DNA from: Scedosporium boydii | Taxonomy: Eukaryota; Ascomycota; Sordariomycetes; Microascales; Microascaceae | Assembly (NCBI GenBank): GCA_002221725.1 | Contig: NJFT01000006.1 | Coordinates: 186,001-250,000, forward strand | Length of the DNA stretch: 64,000 nucleotides | Reading direction: 5' to 3' | In this document: positions 34,052 through 45,600 of the stretch, one piece after another | Layout: the number at the start of each line of letters is the position of its first letter | How positions within the stretch are numbered: the stretch's first letter is position 1 | Program-made: the position numbers and the translations under genes | Notes under the pieces: generated by a model | Databases searched by the model: none | What the model was told of the DNA's origin: nothing | The model's input: the letters and a program-made list of their open reading frames with translations, nothing else

Positions 34052-34946
34052 ATGTGTATGAGTGCGTTCGGTTCGAATTCGGAGTTCATTGATTTTTTGT
34101 CTTCTTTGAGGGTATTAGATATTATCTGCGTCACTCGTGCTCAGGCGCAGGTTTACAGTGGGACACGAAGCCTCACGAATATAATAATACTAATGCAACT
34201 GACTCGGCCCCTGGATCACAACACAAACTTGTCCAATCGCCTAAGGAATGACGGGATAGCCGGGTGGACTTCGTCTCCTCAAAGGCAGTCAAGTTGAATA
34301 ACCCGCCGAGTTTATCTCTCCAGCGCCGCACCTGCCTGGTAGGGGATCGGCAATATCGATGGAGGCTGGTTTCAGCTGTTAGTTACTTCAGAGGTCGCAG
34401 ATACAGCTTCTGAAGCACTGGTGCGTCATGGGGAAGTGCCCGGCATTGAATGGACCCTGGCAGCTAGCCAGTACGTACTAAGGTAGTCGATCCTGGTTGG
34501 GAAGGCGACCAGCATTGCGAGGCCCCCCCACTGAGAAGCCACATCGGCGGAGCTGCATGATGCTTGATCTATCCAACTCGGCGTGCTCTTATAACAAGGA
34601 CTAGCAGGCCTAACCGGGAATCGGAACCTCGCATGAGATTAATATGATTAATGCGTGTCATAACGCTCGAGGCTTGTTTGTCCAGTGTTCAGCGATAACC
34701 ATCTCCACTAGTGTTCGGGAGTTGGACACACAGCCACGTCTGTCGCACGAGCTCATGCGTGTTTGCGTGTGAGTTCGAGTCGCTTCCACATCCAAGAGCG
34801 AGTTTCAGCTGGGATCGTTCACAAACCATTACACTAGTATGCCCTGTACTCCTATCTCCTATCCATTTCATCCCACCTAGTGCAGATTTCAAGATTTCTC
34901 TTCCTACCTCCTTCGCTCCTTCCAGTCTGCGCAGGTTGTATGATAT

Positions 34947-34957
34947 GTACTTCGTAC
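34947..34957. repeat. GTACTTCGTAC motif
   Basis: Reverse-strand exact copy of the recurring GTACGAAGTAC motif, 33 bases before a 10-base tandem repeat. Confidence 0.7.
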
Positions 34958-34989
34958 TCTTTGTCATGATGGAAATGTAACAGAACACC

Positions 34990-35018
34990 TACTCGATAAT
35001 ACTCGATAATACTCGATA
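34990..35018. repeat. 10-base tandem repeat, 2.9 copies
   Basis: TACTCGATAA occurs twice in full and a third time lacking only its last base, about 375 bases before the importin start codon. Confidence 0.8.
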
Positions 35019-35392
35019 CACTGATGCCATTCATCTATCCGATCTCTCTTTGACCTGTTTTCTTTGGGTGGGAAGGTACGAGGTGCAATCGTACCCGTGT
35101 CCAGCGTAATAAATTTGATGTTGTCCTGAAGCTGGAAGCGGCAGGCGGAATCAGTGATTGATCAGTCCTCGAATTGTCACAGGTGCAGTGCTGCACTGTT
35201 GATTTGACCCCACCATTGAGATACGTCGTCTCGTACCGTGGAATTCAGAAAGCGCGACAACTTTTGCCCTCTCTCCCCGCCTTTCCGTGTTTCCACCCTT
35301 CCCACCTTTGGACTTTTACCTGACCGACTCTGCCTCTTCCATCCGGCAATCCACCACAACACAGAGTCTCGCTGCATACGAGGACCGCCACC

Positions 35393-38300
35393 ATGGATGA
35401 CGAACTCGTTCAGGTCCTCACCAACACCCAATCTCCCGACCAACCAGTCCGCCATCAGGCTGAGCTAGCTCTCAACCACGCCAAATCTAACCCCGCCTTC
35501 CCAGTCTCGCTCGCGAACGTCGCTGCCCACACATCTGTCGATACCTCCGTTCGCCAGGCTGCCCTCTCTTCCCTTCGACTGTTTATTGAGTCGAACTGGA
35601 ACCCCGATGACCAAGATGTCGAGCCATTAATTGCCATTTCGGATGAGGCTCGGGCCCAGCTCCGGCGGATCTTGCTGGAGCTCACCCTGAGCCCAGAGGA
35701 GAACCGAAAAGTCAAAATCGCGGCGAGGTAGGTCTCCTATTGCCAACGCGTCTCTCAATATTTCTACGCGTCCCCACGTATCAGATAGCTAGTGGTTTTC
35801 TAACGCTGCGGCTTGCGACTCTTATAGCTATGCGGTCGGCAAGATGGCGATTCATGATCTCCCGGACAAGTGGCCCGAGCTGCTACCGAACCTTCTCTCC
35901 ATAATACCCACCGGTACCGATGCTCAGGTCCACGGTGCGCTCAGGACCATCTCCGATATTGTCGAGGATAGTTTGAGCGAGGACCAGTTCTTCTCCATGG
36001 CCCGCGACATTATCAAGGCCCTGACTGTTGTCGCCCTCGACGAGAACAGGACTCCTACCATCCGCTCCCTTTCCGTGTCCGTCTTCCGCTCGTGTTTCGA
36101 TCTGATGGATATTGTCAAGGAGGAGCACCCTAAGGAGGTCAAGGCCTTCGGCGATGAGCTTTTGAAGGAGTGGGGCCCTTTCTTCCTCCAGGCTCTCAAG
36201 GCCAGGTTACCCAACGAGCCCGTAACGGCCTCTTGTCAGCCGCAGTCCTGGAATGGTCTCATTATGCTCAAGTTGCAAGTCCTCAAGACTCTTCTAAAGA
36301 TTAGGATGGTGCTCCCTCAGTTGATCTCTGCTCAGGCGCTTGACTACTTTAGTGCCGTGTGGGAGGAACTTCTGGCTCTCCAGGGACCCCACAAGGAGCT
36401 ATACCTGGATAATAACGCCCAGGACCGACTGGAGGACATCGACAACCTACCCTATTCCCTCGACTTCTTGATCCTCGAGGAGCTCGATCTTATCCACCAA
36501 TTCCTTCGTGCACCCCCTGTGCATGCCCAGCTTGATGCCCAGCTTCAGGCTCACCCCTCGGCCCAGGAGACCCCCTGGTTGACCGAAATCATGAAGACTC
36601 TTGTCGCTTTCTCACGCATCACCCAGGAAGAGGAGGGATTGTGGGATATCGACTGCTCCCTGTACCTTGCCGAGGAAGCGTCAGCTTCGGCCAACTATAC
36701 CTCGAGGACCGCTGCGGGAGATGTGCTGATCAAGCTCGGCGAGACCTACAGCCAGGCTGCTCTCGACGGTCTGTTCGGTTACACGCAGACTCTCTTCACT
36801 GGAGAGGCCGCTGGCGATTGGAGAAGTCAGGAGGCCGCGCTCTATCTCTTCAATATGCTGGCCAGCGACTTCGACGATATGGGCAAGACCATTCCAGAGC
36901 AGACAGCCCGCGCTTACCTAGCCCTCGTCGACTACGCCATCAACCAAGCCGAGTGGCCCCTCTTGCGCGCTCGGGGCTACTTGGTCGGTGGTACCCTCAC
37001 GCGCTCCTTCGCCACCCCAGACACGCTTATCGAGCGGATTCTTCAATGTATCAACAGCGAGGAAGCCGAGGTGGTCAGAGTTGCGTGCATCAAGGCCGTC
37101 GAGCATCTGGTTCGCGCTAAGCGTGTCACTCCTGAACATCAAATTCCCATTATCCAGGCAATTTCCCAGTACATGCAGAACAAGGATCCCGAGGATATGG
37201 AGGATGCCGATGAACTTCTCGTGACCATCGCGGAGTCCCTGCGCCTTGTCATCAACGTGGATCATCGGGTTGCCTTGGCCACGAATGTACAGCCCGTTGA
37301 CATTCTTTTCACTCTGGCCAGACACGGAGCTTCTAACTTCCAGGTCACTATGATTGTCACTGAGTCGTTTGAAGATATTGTCCGTAACCTGACGGACCCG
37401 ACCTCCTATACCGCCCTTAGTGCCAAGGTGCTTCCTATTATCACTGCTGCCTTTGACGTTGCAAACCTCACTCAAGACGATCCCCTGGTCACGGTTAGTT
37501 AACAATGAAGGCCGATCAACATCCTCAGCGATGTATAGCTTGTCCCATGGCTAACAAAATCTTGTCTTCTTAGGTTGCCGTAGAGCTTCTAGTCGTGTTG
37601 ATTCAGCACGGTACCGAACCTCTACCTCCAGGCTTCATTTCCGCCACTTTGCCCAAGCTGAAGAGGCTCCTCATGGAGGCTGTTGAGGGCGAGGTGCTGA
37701 GGCCTGCTGCCGAATCGCTGAAGTACTTGCTCATGCACGACCACCATCAAGTCTTCGCATGGCACGATGAGTCGGGTCAGAGCGGTCTGGATGTCTGTCT
37801 TCTAGTGATCGACCGCCTTCTCGGATCTGCTATTGAGGATAATTCGGCGTCCGAAGTTGGCGGCCTGGCAGCTGAGCTGGTGGAAAAGGCCGGACACGAG
37901 CGCCTCGGTCCGTATCTGCCTCAGCTTCTTCGAGCTGTCGCGACTCGACTTTCCACTGCGCAGGCAGCGCCCTTCATCCAGTCTCTGATCCTTGTCTTTG
38001 CGCGCCTGTCCCTAGTCGGCGCTCATGACGTGGTGGAGTTCCTTAGCCAGATCCAAATTGGCGACCAGAGCGGCCTTCATGTTGTACTCGGAAAGTGGCT
38101 GGAGAACTCGGTCAACTTTGCCGGATACGATGAAATTCGTCAAAAGTATTTCCCCCCCCCCCCAAGTTTTTGTCGATCCCTCCTGTTTCGTTTAGGGGCG
38201 CGATAAGCAAATTAACTATCTGATAGTGTTATTGCGCTCTCGAAGTTGTATTCACTGAATGATCCACGGTTGTCACAGACCATGGTCAAGGGAGACCTCA

Positions 38301-38797
38301 TTGTCACAGACACTGACCGTATTAAGACGCGCTCAAGGGCCAAACAAAGTGAGTGCATGGCGGTAATTACAGTTTCAATGTTGTATGCAACGCTAACCGC
38401 AGCAGACCCAGATCAATACACCATCATTCCCGCTTCGCTCAAGATCCTCAAGGTTCTGGTTCAAGAACTCCTCTCGGCATCGGGTAGCGGTAGGGCCGCT
38501 GCCACTGCTGCCGCGTTGGCTGCCGCGGCCGAACTCGAGGAGGACGATGGCGACGACAACTGGGAGGATGAGCCCGATAGCGTCGATCTCGGCCTCGGAA
38601 CCTCGAAATCCGACCTCTACGCTTTCATTGAAAGCAGCGGCAGCCGCCAGCAGGACGACGAAACCCAGGCCTACCTCACCGAGTTCTTCGTATCTGCCGC
38701 GCGTGACAACGTAGCCAACTTCCAAGAGTGGTACACCATGCTCACGGACGAGGAGCGCACCAAGCTGCAGGAGCTGGCGTCGCAGCCTTCGGCCTAG
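35393..38797 (+). CDS. kap114: Importin beta-family karyopherin Kap114 (importin-9)
   Basis: Five exons: 35393-35727, 35828-37493, 37574-38145, 38227-38348, 38406-38797; 1028 residues, normal for Kap114. The start sits in a near-perfect context (CCACCATGG). The N-terminus (MDDELVQVLTNTQSPDQPVR) is the importin-beta N-terminal domain, and HEAT repeats fill the rest. The segment MVKGDLIVTDTDRIKTRSRA followed by PDQYTIIP is characteristic of Kap114/importin-9. An acidic stretch (EEDDGDDNWEDEPD) and the end TDEERTKLQELASQ match the family. It carries TATA-binding protein and histones H2A-H2B into the nucleus. Intron 3 contains a C12 run (38152-38163). Intron 4 ends in a CAGCAG tandem acceptor; the exon starts given use the second. 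Confidence 0.95.
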
Positions 38798-39649
38798 GGA
38801 GACGCCGCGGTGAGTCCCCCTGGTGGGACCCAAAGCGCTGGTGATGCGAGGACACGTACTCTCCGAAAGCATCTCTGGGGCTGAGCAATTCTGGGACGAG
38901 ACCGCGGTCAGATCGAACTTTTTAAGGGAAAACTTTACTGCGGGTCTGCTCCCTGGGTGAGAGCAGACAGGATCTGGGATGGAAGTGGCCGTGGAAAATG
39001 GAGGAGGGGAGAAATACAGAGATAGATACCAAGTCGGGGGAGGACATACGGAAAAGGAAGTTTTAGCTGCAACAAGGAAAAGGGTATTCAAGGGGGTCAA
39101 CTGCTAGAGATTTCAGTTAACAGTAAAAAAGGGCCAGAAGGAAAACCAAACTAACCTCCCAAAGAGAACAAAAAAAAAAGGAAAAAAAAAATTGTCTAAA
39201 GTGTTCTGTTCTGGCGTTTGGAGAAGTCGACGGAATTGGTCGAGGAGGGACGGCGTCGTTGGATCTTCAGGTTTGGCCGTGCACGTTGAACATTGGAGAT
39301 TTCAAATCTTCTTTCTTGTCCAAGTCGTAAGAGGGATGAGAGAGAAAGAGAAGAAAGGTCAACAAAATCTACTATCCCTTGAAACGCGGACATGTCTAGG
39401 AAGGGGGAATCTCTCGCAGCGTGTTGAGCGCTCTTTAAGGGAATGGCTTTTCTTGACAAGTCACATCAAAGAGGAGACCGAGCATAGGTAAAATCTTGAT
39501 ATTATTTCTCATACTACCTCATTAAAGCCTTGATATGACCATTTGCCAAACTTCGTAAGTCATTACTAGCTGTTGTACAGATGAAAAGAAAAAGGGCCCG
39601 ACGGGTAAAGGCTGGCCCTGCATTCACTCGTTCTTCCTTTTTGCATCGT
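38798..39649. other. Convergent spacer between kap114 and PI31
   Basis: 850 bases containing both 3' ends, with A runs near 39170-39190. The short frames here have no family resemblance. Confidence 0.5.
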
Positions 39650-40949
39650 TCAAATTATGTCGCCGCCGAAACCACCACCACTTGGCCCTCCCCCAAAGGG
39701 ATGTTGTCCACCTCCCTGTCTCGGCCTAGGACCGCCACCGGGTCCCACAGGATCCCACCTCGCACCGGGAGGACGTTGCGGATCATGAAAGCTGTCTTCG
39801 CCGGCCTGCCCGCCTCCGGGGCCCTGGAACAGTGGGTCATCAAAGGTGGGATGCATGCCGCCGAACCCTCCGGGTCTACCTCCGGGTCTAGGAAGACCGG
39901 GTTCGCCGCCGGTGAAGTAAGGACGAATGGGATCGTGGGGGCCGAGGCCGGCGGGGTAGAGATCGTCGTGGCCGATGTCGAAGGGCGCGGGGCCTGGGGG
40001 AACGGTGCCTCGAGGTCGGGTGTTGATCTCGTGGGGGTCTTCGAATCCCGGAGGAGGGAAGTCGCCAGGGATGGGGCGGCGAGGGGGAGGTGCTGCGAGA
40101 GGGTCGTAGAAGGGGTAGGGATGGCCTGGTTGGGGTGGTCTGGGTTCCTCGAGAGGTGGGCGGGGGCCGAGCTCGCCTGGTCGAGGTCTTGGTTGCTCTG
40201 ATGGTCCGGCGCCCAGATCTGGCGTCTCCTCGTAGCCTTCTACCTGAAGCTTGGGAATAAACTTTTGGACAATCTTGACCTTAAACTCGTTGAGAACGTC
40301 TACTCCACAGTCAGTGTCTGCTTCTGAGGAAAACGAAGAAGAAGAAGAGGGAGTGGGAAATTAATCACACCATCAATTGCCTGATCGGACACAAAGAGTT
40401 GCCTCAACTTATCCCTCAAACCACTTCGATCCTCCACTCCCGCGTCATCCAAAGGAATTCGAACAGGCAACCCAGCCGAGCGCACAATGTCCCGGATGTT
40501 CCTCTCGAAGCGGTAGATCTTGTCGTCGCCTACCGCGAGACCCCGAACTTCAACTTTATTTCCAAGTCTATCGACCTTCACAACAAACGTCATGGCGGAC
40601 TGCTTGTGCGCGTAGACGAAGCTGTGAGAGCCAAATGTGTCGTTCCATGACGGCGGGAGGCGCGGTGCTTGCGAGGTGCATTCATCCTCTGAGGGTTTCA
40701 GCTTTAGTATATTGAAATATGTCGAGATCATAGGGATATATGGATTGGAAATGAAAAGGACATACCTATCTTCTTGTCCTCGTTGAAACCCAGGAGTCGA
40801 AACTTGAGGGCTGTCATGTATGAATGGATGAGCAGAGCCAAGACCTCATAAGACGAGCTAAGATCAGAGCTCGAATCGCCTGGTGGATGGGTTGGGATTG
40901 CGTCGGCCATCCCCTGAAGGATGGCCTCTTTCCGAAGAGATTCTGCCAT
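39650..40949 (-). CDS. Proteasome regulator PI31 homologue
   Basis: Three exons: 40949-40766, 40688-40371, 40299-39650; introns 77 and 71 bases; 383 residues. The N-terminal half is the PI31 FP domain (DLSSSYEVLALLIHSYMTAL; SWNDTFGSHSFVYAHKQSAM; TFVVKVDRLGNKVEVRG). The C-terminal half is Pro/Gly/Arg-rich with the family block GGMHPTFDDPLFQGPGG and PPGARWDPVGPG, ending GGGFGGDII. PI31 (Fub1 in yeast) binds and inhibits the 20S proteasome and helps its transport and assembly. Intron 2 may end at GAG or TAG three bases apart (exon from 40302 or 40299); both keep the frame and I used the TAG. It is divergent from rev7, 387 bases between the start codons. Confidence 0.92.
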
Positions 40950-41336
40950 GGCCGTGGCGAGTGATGGATTTTCTGTTTTGGATGATTACCGGTGAGATTC
41001 TTCTCTCGAGTGTTGAAGTTCTGATGTTGAACCGGAGCTCCTGATATAGCTCAACTGAGGCAACAAGAAGCTGCGTCATTGAAATGGAGGGGCAAGAACG
41101 GGTAAACGAATAATAGCTGTCCCTTTCTCCAATCTCAAGGCAAATATGCAATAAAGGAAGCAACTCCCCTCCTTCATTCCGTCACATGATTTCGCGTGTA
41201 CTTCCTTCCTTCCACAGTTCCACCCCACGTCATCGACGCGTTCCCTCCCTTCCCGCTCTACTTCCCACTCGAAGTAAACCCCACGATCGTCGTCAATCGT
41301 CGATCATCACGAGCATAGATCGTCCAGTCTTTGGCA
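40950..41336. promoter_or_regulatory. Shared divergent promoter of PI31 and rev7
   Basis: 387 bases between two divergent start codons. The rev7 side is pyrimidine-rich. TCACATGATT lies at 41183-41192. No other gene fits. Confidence 0.55.
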
Positions 41337-42262
41337 ATGTCGCAGCTCGCCAGGCCCCCAACATCCATCCCCCTCTCCCAAGCCAAGACCCTCCTCGCCC
41401 GCTTCACAACCTTCCTCACAGCTGCCATCCACACAATCCTCTACCACCGCCGCATCTACCCCCCGGAAACCTTCCTCACAACCCGCTCCCACAATCTCCC
41501 CATCCACCAGTCCCGCCACCCCGCCCTCTGCGCCTGGATCGACGACGCCGTGGCCGCCGTAGCCACCCAGATCCGCTCCGCCTCCGTCCGCCGCGTCGCC
41601 CTCGTCATACACGCTCCGCCTAGCTCAAACGCCTCTAGCGCAACCGTCGTGGAGAGATGGGTCTTTGACATTGAAGGGTGGCCTGCGTTTCCCGAGGGCA
41701 CGCCTGCCGATTTCAAGGGTAAAGGGAGGGAGAGGGGCGGTGGTGGTGGGAATGAGGACGAGGACGAGAACGGCGGGGAGGTCGGTGGTGCTGCTGCTGA
41801 GGGCCCGGGTGTTAATTGGGTGGATGTTCAGGAACAGTTGAGGGCTGCGCTGAGGAGGATATCGTATGCAGGGGAGAAGCTGGGCGGGTTGCCCGCGGGA
41901 TGTACGTTTACCGTTGCTGTTGAGCTGAACGATGAAGCGCCTGCGCCGATAGGGGTATGTATACATTTTTATTTTCCTTCGAGGTCTTTGCACGGGGTCG
42001 GTCATTTTTATGATTGCTGACCGGCTATTCCTAGCATCCCCAAGCTTGGATCCCCTCAGAACCAAACCTCCAGCCGCCGTCCGCGTCCAGAGAGCAAGCG
42101 GGCAAAGACGTCGGCGGAAAGGCCACTCCCATCCGCTCCGTCGAGGCAGGGCCACTCTTCTTTGAATGCTGGGTCGAGGAGGGCGATTCTGGGATCCAAG
42201 AGAGCTTGAGAACACAATCCTCGCAGCAGAAGGAAGATAGCCAATCTATGCCCCTCGCGTGA
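41337..42262 (+). CDS. rev7: Rev7, HORMA-domain subunit of DNA polymerase zeta
   Basis: Two exons, 41337-41954 and 42035-42262, intron 80 bases; 281 residues. The HORMA domain starts at once: LLARFTTFLTAAIHTILYHR, RIYPPETFLTTRSHNLPIHQ, SRHPALCAWIDDAVAAVA, then ERWVFDIEGWP, WVDVQEQLRAALRRISYAGE, and CTFTVAVELNDEAP. The second exon gives the C-terminal part with HPQAWIPSEP. A Gly/Asp/Glu-rich insertion of about 40 residues (GGGGGNEDEDENGGEVGG) sits in the loop before the last helix. Rev7 bridges Rev3 and Rev1 in translesion synthesis. The ATG at 41337 is chosen because it begins directly before the domain. Confidence 0.92.
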
Positions 42263-42685
42263 CCATTAACATTAAGAAAACGAGCATACCTAGAGAGAAT
42301 GCGCTGTGATGCGTGTGCACTTAGAAACCTGACATCAGTAACCCTTTGAACGATTTTCTCGAATTTGAAAATGCTTGGCCAGAGATATATGGACATGCCC
42401 ATAGACGTCTCGAAGTTGTATCCTTACAAATGGCTCCCCTAAGCCATCCTGCCATGCAACAACCAAACTATTCGCGCCTTCTAATCCCATCATATACTCA
42501 TACAAAAAACCTCATCGTTGCTGTTCCCTTCCGGTCATAGACCATAGATAACTCCCCACCAACGCCAAGCGTAATGTGTAAAACGTCCGAATATCATGAC
42601 ATCTCGTCTCATCCGGTAGTCCCGTTCAGCCTACAATCTGGAAATCTTCTCCCCACTCCACTTTTCACTCCCAATCAACCCCCCC
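42263..42685. other. Convergent spacer between rev7 and the RhoGEF gene
   Basis: 423 bases with both 3' ends. No gene is seen. Confidence 0.5.
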
Positions 42686-45600
42686 TCAGTTCTCCGAAAG
42701 GCCCTTCATAGCCGCCCTCAGGCTAGCCATCTCCCTCCTCAGCCTAGCATTCTCCTTCTTCACCCTCGCCGTCTCCTCGCTCTGCTCCTTGAGCTTCGCC
42801 ACGAGCTCCTCCTTATCATCCCTTCCCTTACCCTTCAAAGCCTTGACGATCTTGCCGAGCTCAGAGTTGAACTTCTCGTAGAGGAGCTCATTCTCCGCCA
42901 TCGCCTCCTTATAAAGCTGATCGATCGCCTTAACTTTAGCCTCGGACGCCTTGAGCGTCATCTCCACGTCGCTCTGAATGGCCTGATGTCGCTCCTTGAG
43001 ATCCTTCATCGCAGCTGGCATGCGGTCCTCGAGCGCCTGAACCGAGGCCGATAGTTTGCGAAGATCCGTGGGGCCCGCCCTTCCTCCGAGCCCGCCATTA
43101 ACCCGCGCCATATCCTCGGCAATCTTGGACAGCTCCGACTTTAGGGACGCGTCCACCTCATCGGCAGTTTGTTTCTCCGTCTGAAGCCTCTCGCGTAGCT
43201 TTTGTGGCGACTGGAGACGGAGCCTTTGGCTTGCGCCGGCCCTAGTTGGGCTGCTTGTCGGTCTGGAGGCCGAGTCGCCGGAAGTTCCTGTGATGGTTGG
43301 TCGTCGCAGCGTGGGGATATTGGAGGACGACAGCGTCTTCGAATGCGACCTCAACTTCTCGGGCTCCGAGGGGACCGCGCCGGTCGCTGGAGTCGGGGTT
43401 GCTGTGCTGCCAAGTGAACTTCCGAAGTTCTCCTTCTGGCGCGATGCGCGCAATGCCTGGGAAGAACCCGGGCTGATTGGGATTCGCGATGGGGACGGAA
43501 TCCTAGGAGCCGAGTTAAACTTCTCCGACGTTTGCTTGTTCAAATCGAGGGGCATCAGAGTCGTCGTGCTATCATCAAGCGACGCAGCCGCCATAAGGCT
43601 TCGCAGGTCGGACAATGAACTTCGCCTCTTCTTCCTCGGCGCCTTGGCGGGCGGCGCGGCAGCCTCGACTTCCGGCTCGCCGATGGTCTCGAGCCGCGAC
43701 TCGAGACGGTGGGAGCTCGCCGGCCGCTGAATCTCGTCAAATGCACCGGCCACCGACGGCCTATCTCGCGACCTGGGCCTTCGGAGTTTATTTGGCGACG
43801 GACCAAGGTCAATAGACTTCGTCCTACCAAGAGAACCCTTGGACAAGCTGGAGGTCTGGCTAATATCTCCAGAGAGCGCATTGCGGTTGTGCTTGCTGAG
43901 GCTGCGCCAGACGGATCCATGACCGGAATCCTTGCTGTTCTGCCGCAATAGAGTGTCGAATCCAAACTTGCGCCGCAACGAAGACGTGTTGGAAGTCAGC
44001 GATCCAGTATGCGACTTCGCACTACGAGTTGTCGAGTTCATGGATTCATATGCCGAGTTGCCGAGGTGGATGCTGTTGCTGAATCCGATTTCTTCAAATA
44101 TCCGATCGCAGTCTTCCACAAGCCTATCGAGCAGGTTAATGTAATTATGGGCCGTTCCATCTATGACGAGAACCTCTGCAAAAGCGAGGGTGAGTGCTCC
44201 CCGATCACTATCATTCCCGCAACCATCGAGAAGATCGGCGAGGAGTTTTATCAATGCCGTAAACGCCCGGCGATTCTGAGGTGCCATATCACCAAAGAGA
44301 TAGTTGACGAAATCGGCAAAGTCTCCGGGGACCCTCTTGTTCGCCCTCGCCTGCAGAGTGTCGAGAGCCTGGATAGTCATGATGGGGCCCATCTGTTCCG
44401 ACCACGCAATACGCAAGAATTTTTCAAAGGCCACAAAGATCACATCCGCCGTGAGTTCTGTCGCAGCATCGATGTCGAACGGGGATTCTATTAGGCGGTT
44501 GTACAGATCGTTGACTGCGAGCTCGTCCACGCCGGATCGGTTGAGGAGCGTACGGCCGATAATAGATCCCTTCCGAGCCTGCAGCGCCGCGACGTACCCA
44601 GTGAAAGTCTGTTCAAGACGGACGAGAGGGTTCTCTGGCTTGCCGTCGTCGAGAGGGATTCGATCCTTATCGCGTGAAGAGCCGAATATGGAATGCGTAC
44701 TGTTAGTTCTCGGGAGAGGAGGTGGCGGAAATACTCCAGCCACTGGGGCGCGAGAGTATTTTGTAGGGCTTGGAGGCTCAACCGTGGTGGAGCTGCCGCC
44801 GCCGCCGCCCCAGAAGCTTGATAATAACTTGACCGGCGAGGTCGCCAGGAAAGACCTTGACTTTTCGCGTCCGACTGCGGTGAGATTCATTGCTTTTAAC
44901 GTCTTGGTGTGATAAGAGATGAGCGCTAATGAAATCCGCAGATTCGAAACGTCGAACTGAGTACTAAGCAGTTGTATGACTAGAGAAATGATGTGAGTAG
45001 ACCGGAGCAAGAGAGGTGAGGGGTGTGTCTGGACACATTTTCAAGTTCACATACTTCTCCGCGACATGGTGGGAAGGAAATCTTCCAGCGCCACCTCGTC
45101 TACGAAAATCTTTCCATTCAGCCCCACCGTATTCATGGAAATCCGTTGCAAATCATTCGTCTTCACATTAATGACAACCTCGACCCCGTAATGACCGACG
45201 GGCGCACCCTTAGTTCCCCTTTCATGATCAACAACTACTCGAATAGGCGCCGGCTCTTTCCTGCCCTCGATCAGTTGGTCGATCCCTTCCTGGAAGACCG
45301 CCGCGAACAGACCCAGGTTGTTATCCGGCATGCGAACGGAGCGGAGAGTCCAGCAGGGGTCCTCCCTCTCGGTCTCGGAGAAGCGGCCCTCGACGCGAGC
45401 CTTGACAATGTCCTCGCTCCACTTAGCAGCCTTGTTCTCGTAGGACTCTTGAAGGACGAAACAACGAGAGGTAACACCCGTGCTTTTGACGTAAGGACCC
45501 GCATGCGCGCCCTTCATCTCCTGAGTTGACGTCATCCAGATCATTTGTCCATGGGCCGACTCGGTGAACCGAACATCGGCTAGGTTATGCCACCCAGCGA

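Larger units (their letters stand above)
33793..35392. other. Intergenic region upstream of the importin gene
   Basis: 1.6 kb between two plus-strand genes. It contains a 6-base tandem repeat, a GTACTTCGTAC motif and a 10-base tandem repeat (listed separately), then a pyrimidine-rich leader before 35393. No gene is seen. Confidence 0.5.
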
